Below, piece after piece: positions 5,144 through 8,478 of a DNA stretch of 8,478 bases. Position 1 is the stretch's first letter; the number at the start of each line of letters is the position of its first letter. The stretch covers positions 1 through 8,478 of the forward strand of contig NATJ01000105.1 in assembly GCA_002085305.1 (NCBI GenBank), read 5' to 3'. The translations under genes and the position numbers were made by a program. The DNA is from Epsilonproteobacteria bacterium 4484_65. GTDB lineage: Bacteria; Campylobacterota; Campylobacteria; Campylobacterales; Sulfurovaceae. The notes beneath the pieces were generated by a model that ran no database searches, was not told the origin of the DNA, and was given only the letters and a program-made list of their open reading frames with translations.

Positions 5144-5867
5144 TATGAATTCAGATGAGTTCCAGGCAGAGTTGGAAAAAACAGGGCAGTTTGTAGAAAA
5201 AGTAAATAAGCAGTTTGGTTTTGTACAAAATCCCAACGAAGAAGTCAACGAAGGTGTTACTATGGGGCTTGCAAGAAACAAGCTCATCTATGGGAAACGG
5301 TTCTGCCCCTGTTTTATGGTGATAGGCGAAACAAAAGAAGAACAAAAAGCTGCAGATAACCGTATCTGTCCCTGTAAACCTGCTTTAGAAAAAGAGATCC
5401 CGGAAGAGGGACTTTGTCACTGCGGGATCTTCTGTACACCTGAGTATGCTGCTGAAAAAGCACAACATGACGAGATAGAAGAGATCGTACATGAACACTC
5501 CAGAGGCTTAACAAAAGAGCAGGCAGAAACACTACTAAAAGAGGAACAGCTTGACGGAGATGAACTCGAAGCACTGATAGAAGCAAGAGGTCTTAACATG
5601 ATCAACTTTACGCTCATGGATGTACGAGAATTCATGGAGTTCCAAATGGGACACATCGTCGGTACAGATGCACTCGTGCCTACGTCTCAATTCTACGCAA
5701 AAGTAGAAGAGCACAACGACAAAAAACAGACACCTGTTATCGTCTATTGTCATACTGGAAGCAGAAGCTTCCAAGTACAACACGCTATGAAGTCTCTAGG
5801 CTTTGAACACGTATGTAACCTACGCCCAGGGATCATCGGTTATCAAGGTGAAACACAAAGAGGTTAA
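5130..5867 (+). CDS. Ferredoxin-thioredoxin reductase catalytic domain fused to rhodanese domain
   Basis: The 245-residue protein has no signal peptide and is probably cytoplasmic. The N-terminal part carries the signature of the ferredoxin-thioredoxin reductase catalytic (beta) subunit: FCPC (Cys59, 61), ICPC (Cys80, 82) and LCHC (Cys96, 98). In the known enzyme these supply the [4Fe-4S] ligands and the active-site disulfide. Cys102 is an additional cysteine. The inter-motif spacings (18 and 13 residues) are longer than in plant and cyanobacterial enzymes. A charged linker (about 112-155) leads to a rhodanese domain with DVRE (164-167) and the active loop CHTGSR with catalytic Cys207. The fusion suggests electron delivery from ferredoxin to a thiol or persulfide on the rhodanese cysteine or a thioredoxin-like partner. 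It overlaps the preceding lipoprotein gene by 14 bases. AAAGGA before 5130 supports this start over Met6. Confidence 0.9.
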   Translation: MQQIDMNSDEFQAELEKTGQFVEKVNKQFGFVQNPNEEVNEGVTMGLARNKLIYGKRFCPCFMVIGETKEEQKAADNRICPCKPALEKEIPEEGLCHCGIFCTPEYAAEKAQHDEIEEIVHEHSRGLTKEQAETLLKEEQLDGDELEALIEARGLNMINFTLMDVREFMEFQMGHIVGTDALVPTSQFYAKVEEHNDKKQTPVIVYCHTGSRSFQVQHAMKSLGFEHVCNLRPGIIGYQGETQRG

Positions 5868-6026
5868 TCACCTCTGTTCACACCCATTGTCGGGGAGGGG
5901 ACACCCTGACATGCAAATACAACTATTGTCCTTACACTCAAGGTAATACATTAGCCTATAGAAATACAAACCATAATAAGATTTGTTAAACACGGCAGCA
6001 GTTTGTGCTTTTTTCTTTTGGGTTCG

Positions 6027-6059
6027 TTTTCTTTTTTTGCGCATGAAAAAAAAGAAAAG
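6027..6059. terminator. A/T-rich hairpin, possible bidirectional terminator
   Basis: TTTTCTTTTTTT (6027-6038) is the exact reverse complement of AAAAAAAGAAAA (6048-6059), around a GCGCATGAA loop. The T-runs on either strand and the position between convergent genes fit a bidirectional terminator or a dispersed hairpin element. With one G-C pair in the stem, it is weak by itself. Confidence 0.4.
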
Positions 6060-6160
6060 GAATGAAGAAAAACTCAAACCATATACAAATTAATAATAAA
6101 ATTTAGGGGAAATAATTAAAATGGGGTTGAGGAGCCGAAACTCCCCAAAAAGATAGTTCT

Positions 6161-6173
6161 GGCACTAAATGCC
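6161..6173 (+). repeat. Dispersed GGCACTAAATGC motif, copy C (intergenic)
   Basis: GGCACTAAATGCC is identical to copy B over 13 bases but lies in non-coding sequence, immediately before the rplT terminator hairpin. The ATG it contains opens only a 16-codon frame without a ribosome binding site. Confidence 0.55.
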
Positions 6174-6175
6174 GA

Positions 6176-6204
6176 CATCTTTTTTGCTAAAGCAAAAAAA
6201 GATG
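6176..6204 (-). terminator. Terminator hairpin of rpmI-rplT
   Basis: CATCTTTTTTGCT and AGCAAAAAAAGATG pair almost perfectly around an AA loop, with one unpaired base in the A/T run. On the minus strand the stem begins 7 bases after the rplT stop. The U-run lies inside the stem rather than after it, so it may act as a bidirectional terminator or an mRNA 3' end stabiliser. Confidence 0.55.
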
Positions 6205-6211
6205 CTACAAG

Positions 6212-6568
6212 TTATTTAGCAAGTGCTGCTTTAGAAGCATCAGCTACTTTTGTAAAACTTTCAGGAGCATTCATCGCCATATCAGCAAGAATTTTTCTAT
6301 CAAGTTCGATATTTGCAAGTTTAAGACCATGCATAAATGTTGAATAGTTCAACCCATTCAATCTAGTCGCCGCATTGATACGAACGATCCAGAGTCTTCT
6401 GAAATCTCTTTTCTTTTGTCTTCTATCTCTGTAAGCATATACTAATGAACGCTCGAGTTGTTCTTTCGCTTTTCTGAAGTGTTTTCTTCTACCACTGTAG
6501 AACCCTCTAGCTTGTTTTAATAATCTTTTGTGTCTTCTAGTTCTTACGACACCAGTTTTTACTCTCAT
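6212..6568 (-). CDS. rplT: 50S ribosomal protein L20
   Basis: The 118-residue protein is the normal length for bL20 and matches it throughout: [20 protein letters not shown] at the N-terminus, [37 protein letters not shown], then [18 protein letters not shown] and a helical acidic tail. bL20 binds 23S rRNA early in 50S assembly, and in E. coli and Bacillus also represses its own operon. The start has AAAGGA 6 bases upstream. It follows rpmI on the same strand after an unusually long 133-base spacer that contains a TATAAT box and two hairpins, so it may have its own promoter and regulation. Confidence 0.98.
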   Translation of the reverse strand: MRVKTGVVRTRRHKRLLKQARGFYSGRRKHFRKAKEQLERSLVYAYRDRRQKKRDFRRLWIVRINAATRLNGLNYSTFMHGLKLANIELDRKILADMAMNAPESFTKVADASKAALAK

Positions 6569-6608
6569 GGTTATCCTTTACCTTATACTTGTACTGCAAC
6601 CTTCAAAA

Positions 6609-6675
6609 GAAAGTCAGTTTTAGTAGGTGTCAAACATTCTCTCTGTTTGAACTTGCCCCTAATCGGGGGATTATA
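6609..6675 (-). promoter_or_regulatory. Internal promoter and structured leader before rplT
   Basis: On the minus strand TATAAT (complement of 6670-6675) is followed at once by CCCC-GATTA-GGGG, then a 7-bp stem TCAAACA/TGTTTGA with a 7-base loop. A transcript from this promoter would begin with the first stem. The region is a candidate for L20 autoregulation, but I cannot match it to the known E. coli or Bacillus L20-binding structures. Confidence 0.4.
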
Positions 6676-6701
6676 GCTTTTTAAAAAATGGTACTAATTT
6701 C

Positions 6702-6893
6702 TTAGTTGATCATCTCTTTAATGTTTTTAGCGTCTGCGCCATCAACATATTTAGGACTTTTCATACTTCTATGGTGACCACCGTCAACCTTAGTAAGAAT
6801 GTGGCTTCTATACGCCGTTCCTCTTTTGATCTTGCCGCTTTTTTTAACTTTAAAACGCTTAACAGCGCCTTTTACACTTTTCATTTTTGGCAT
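6702..6893 (-). CDS. rpmI: 50S ribosomal protein L35
   Basis: The 63-residue protein is the usual length of bL35, with the family pattern MPKMKSVKGAVKRFKVKKSG, KIKRGTAYRSHILTK and a short C-terminal helix. The protein is highly basic and binds 23S rRNA in the 50S subunit. GGGAG lies 7 bases before the ATG. In many bacteria infC precedes rpmI. Here the upstream neighbour is a divergent MutS-family gene, so rpmI-rplT are detached from infC and need their own promoter (TATAAT at 6953-6958). Confidence 0.97.
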   Translation of the reverse strand: MPKMKSVKGAVKRFKVKKSGKIKRGTAYRSHILTKVDGGHHRSMKSPKYVDGADAKNIKEMIN

Positions 6894-6920
6894 ATGCTTA
6901 CTCCCTTAGTTATTTTTCCA

Positions 6921-6938
6921 TACTACCCTCAAGTAGTA
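6921..6938 (-). promoter_or_regulatory. Hairpin in the rpmI leader
   Basis: TACTAC (6921-6926) and GTAGTA (6933-6938) form a perfect 6-bp stem with a 6-base loop. It lies between the rpmI -10 box and its ribosome binding site, so it would be in the mRNA leader. Confidence 0.35.
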
Positions 6939-6952
6939 GAAAATGGGACGGT

Positions 6953-6958
6953 ATTATA
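6953..6958 (-). promoter_or_regulatory. Probable -10 box of rpmI-rplT
   Basis: TATAAT on the minus strand sits within the palindrome CGGTATTATACCG, about 60 bases before the rpmI start. The palindrome around it could also be an operator. No clear -35 box is visible. Confidence 0.5.
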
Positions 6959-7003
6959 CCGAAAAATTCTAAAAGGTTTATAACGTAGTTTTCTAATACG
7001 ATT

Positions 7004-7014
7004 TATGATAAAAT
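7004..7014 (+). promoter_or_regulatory. Probable -10 region of the MutS-family gene
   Basis: TATGATAAAAT offers two overlapping -10 candidates (TATGAT, TAAAAT), 29-39 bases before the GTG start and divergent from the rpmI promoter. Confidence 0.4.
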
Positions 7015-7042
7015 CTATACACTAAAAACAAGGGCTACCTCC

Positions 7043-8478
7043 GTGGATAAAATCACAGAAATACTTTCGCAAAAAAAGAAACTTCTCACAGAAATTTACT
7101 TTGATTTGCAACTTTATTTTGAAGAGAAGTATGGTAAAGATGCTCTTGTTCTCATGGAAATAGGCACATTTTTTGAAGTCTACGAAGTCAATAATGATGA
7201 GATGAAAGTCGGTAAAGCTAAAGAGATAGCCGAACTGCTTAACATTCAACTCACCAGAAAAAGTAAAGCTATCTTAGAAAACTCTGTTTCTAATCCTTTA
7301 CTTGCAGGTGTTCCTGCAGTCTCCATTGACCGTTATCTTGCTCGTCTTATAGGGACGAAGAAGTACACCATCATTGTAATTAAACAAAAAGGTGAGATGC
7401 CTAACATCAAACGCTATGTCTCAAATATCATCTCTCCGGGAACAAACTTTGAGTACCTCTCTGAGCCTAGTGAAAATAACATCGTCTCATTGCTCATAGA
7501 TGAAAATGTAGGTATTTACTCTGTTGGGTATTCGGCTATCGACGTCAGTACAGGTAAAACCATCTGCAACGAGATACATTCTACCCGTGATGATAAGACG
7601 TATGCGCTTGATGAAGCCTTTAACCTTCTACAAACGTACAGCACTTCTGAAGTCATCATCACCCTTGATAGTAAAGAGATAGACAAAGAGTGGCTAGTAC
7701 ATTATCTCGAGTTAGAATCTTTACACTATTCTGTCAACACTAAACATTTTAAAATACAGTTTCAAAATGAACTCTTTACACGTGTTTTCAACATTAACTC
7801 TTTTCTCTCAAGCATCGAGTTTTTAGACCTTGAAAGACATCCATACACTACGGAGTCACTTGCAGTCCTTATAGATTTTATCATCGAGCATGATGAAAGT
7901 ATCATTGAGAAGATGAACAAGCCGCAGTTCCTGGGCAATAACCGCTATATGTACATTGGTAACAACGCTATGGAACAACTCTCGGTCATCTCCCGTGATC
8001 CTTCTGACATTACCCTTCTTGACCTGATAGACAAAACTTCCACAGCGTTTGGGAAACGTCTTCTCAAAGAGAGGCTACTCAATCCTATCTGCGATAAAGA
8101 GCTTCTTGAAGAGCGCTATAATCTGACAGAATTACTGCTTCCAAGTATCGACCGTTTTGAGACACACTTAAAACAGATCTATGACCTTGAACGCATTACA
8201 AGACGTATCAAACTGCGTAAACTGCATCCTGTAGAACTTACCTATATTTCTATGTCACTTGAAGCTGTTCTGAAACTCCTTGATGATGCACAAGGCAACG
8301 GACTTGAGATAGAGAGCAGACTCTATGATGAGACCAAAGAGATGCTTAAAGTCCTGGATGACACTTTTGATCTGGATGTCTGTGCGAGATTTCGCATAGA
8401 ACAGATCAATGACAATCTTTTTAAAGATGGCATCTACCCTGCTATTGACAGTATCGTAAAGAGACAACAAAAAGAAGT
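7043..8478 (+). CDS. MutS-family mismatch-recognition protein, N-terminal part
   Basis: The frame is open for 478 codons to the window end. The chosen start is GTG at 7043, with AGGG 8 bases upstream; the first in-frame ATG (codon 38) would cut into the first domain. Residues about 20-130 resemble the MutS mismatch-recognition domain, with [11 protein letters not shown] carrying the F-x-E motif as Phe43-Phe44-Glu45 and later [17 protein letters not shown] connector-like segment starts near 145 ([26 protein letters not shown]). Core/lever sequence starts near 308 ([29 protein letters not shown]). This order is that of MutS1-type proteins, not of MutS2, which lacks the first domain. The ATPase with its Walker motifs must lie beyond the window. 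Whether it works in mismatch repair without a MutL is unknown. Confidence 0.85.
   Translation, partial: MDKITEILSQKKKLLTEIYFDLQLYFEEKYGKDALVLMEIGTFFEVYEVNNDEMKVGKAKEIAELLNIQLTRKSKAILENSVSNPLLAGVPAVSIDRYLARLIGTKKYTIIVIKQKGEMPNIKRYVSNIISPGTNFEYLSEPSENNIVSLLIDENVGIYSVGYSAIDVSTGKTICNEIHSTRDDKTYALDEAFNLLQTYSTSEVIITLDSKEIDKEWLVHYLELESLHYSVNTKHFKIQFQNELFTRVFNINSFLSSIEFLDLERHPYTTESLAVLIDFIIEHDESIIEKMNKPQFLGNNRYMYIGNNAMEQLSVISRDPSDITLLDLIDKTSTAFGKRLLKERLLNPICDKELLEERYNLTELLLPSIDRFETHLKQIYDLERITRRIKLRKLHPVELTYISMSLEAVLKLLDDAQGNGLEIESRLYDETKEMLKVLDDTFDLDVCARFRIEQINDNLFKDGIYPAIDSIVKRQQKE

Larger units (their letters stand above)
5868..6211. other. Intergenic region without a convincing gene, several hairpins
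   Basis: About 340 bases separate the convergent FTR-rhodanese and rplT genes. No frame here has both a ribosome binding site and a protein-like composition. Visible structures are a GTCGGG/CCCTGAC stem (5889-5910, one bulge), an A/T stem (6027-6059), a GGAG/CTCC stem near 6131-6144, a copy of the GGCACTAAATGCC motif (6161-6173), and the rplT-proximal hairpin (6176-6204). A short + frame from 5869 encodes cysteine-containing words but has no start codon. Confidence 0.6.

Noticed and set aside
4841..5287. Minus-strand frame of 148 residues
   Set aside because: It is antisense to the lipoprotein and FTR-rhodanese genes, which have better composition, start sites and motifs.
5868..6077. Minus-strand frame of 69 residues ending in a cysteine-containing tail
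   Set aside because: It starts in an A/T hairpin (poly-Phe, poly-Lys), lacks a convincing ribosome binding site and has no recognisable domain.
6169..6219. ATG inside motif copy C opening a 16-codon frame
   Set aside because: It has no ribosome binding site, and most of the frame is the terminator hairpin.
7022..8470. Minus-strand frames at 7022-7249 and 8255-8470
   Set aside because: They are antisense to a MutS-family frame that is continuous to the window end.
1..8478. CRISPR arrays, insertion sequences, tRNA or rRNA genes
   Set aside because: No regularly spaced direct repeats, transposase-like frames or tRNA/rRNA-like sequences were seen.

Overview
The window looks like a chromosomal stretch from a Campylobacterota bacterium, probably a Sulfurovum- or Sulfurimonas-like chemolithotroph. 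This rests on the AT-rich composition, the TATAAT-type -10 boxes without clear -35 boxes, the AAAGGA-type ribosome binding sites, and the character of the proteins. The placement is inference from sequence character, not from a database search.

Layout. Positions 1-449 (minus) hold the 5' part of a secreted LysM protein with a TTG start. Its long leader (about 450-745) contains a likely cyclic-di-GMP-I (GEMM-I) riboswitch, an AU-rich stem followed by a U-run, and a 10-bp dyad just before the ribosome binding site. Positions 780-3006 (minus) are a two-gene operon: a Tat-exported gluconate-2-dehydrogenase-subunit-3-type small subunit, then its GMC-family flavoprotein. The cytochrome subunit that usually accompanies them is not in the window. 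Positions 3203-4525 (plus) hold three small cysteine-rich exported peptides (two lipoproteins, one soluble) with a DoxX-family membrane protein between the second and third. A perfect 11-bp stem-loop closes the group. The composition recalls copper-binding bufferin/HvfA peptides with a DoxX partner, but no DUF692 modifying enzyme is present here.

Positions 4646-5867 (plus) are a second transcription unit behind a TATAAT box: a lipoprotein with an internal duplication, overlapping by 14 bases a fusion of a ferredoxin-thioredoxin-reductase-type [4Fe-4S] catalytic domain to a rhodanese domain. Positions 5868-6211 carry no convincing gene, only several hairpins and one copy of a dispersed motif. 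Positions 6212-6893 (minus) are rplT and rpmI (L20, L35) without infC, separated by a structured 133-base spacer with its own TATAAT. From 7043 to the window end (plus), divergent from rpmI, is the N-terminal part of a MutS-family protein that keeps a mismatch-recognition F-x-E motif.

The most interesting points are: (1) the cysteine-rich peptide/DoxX cluster without a visible modifying enzyme; (2) a motif, GGCACTAAATGC, present three times, which in two copies supplies both the Shine-Dalgarno sequence and the start codon of a gene; (3) a candidate c-di-GMP riboswitch in front of a cell-wall-binding protein. The common theme is envelope, thiol/metal and redox chemistry (exported cysteine peptides, FTR-rhodanese, periplasmic dehydrogenase), but a functional link between these units is inference.
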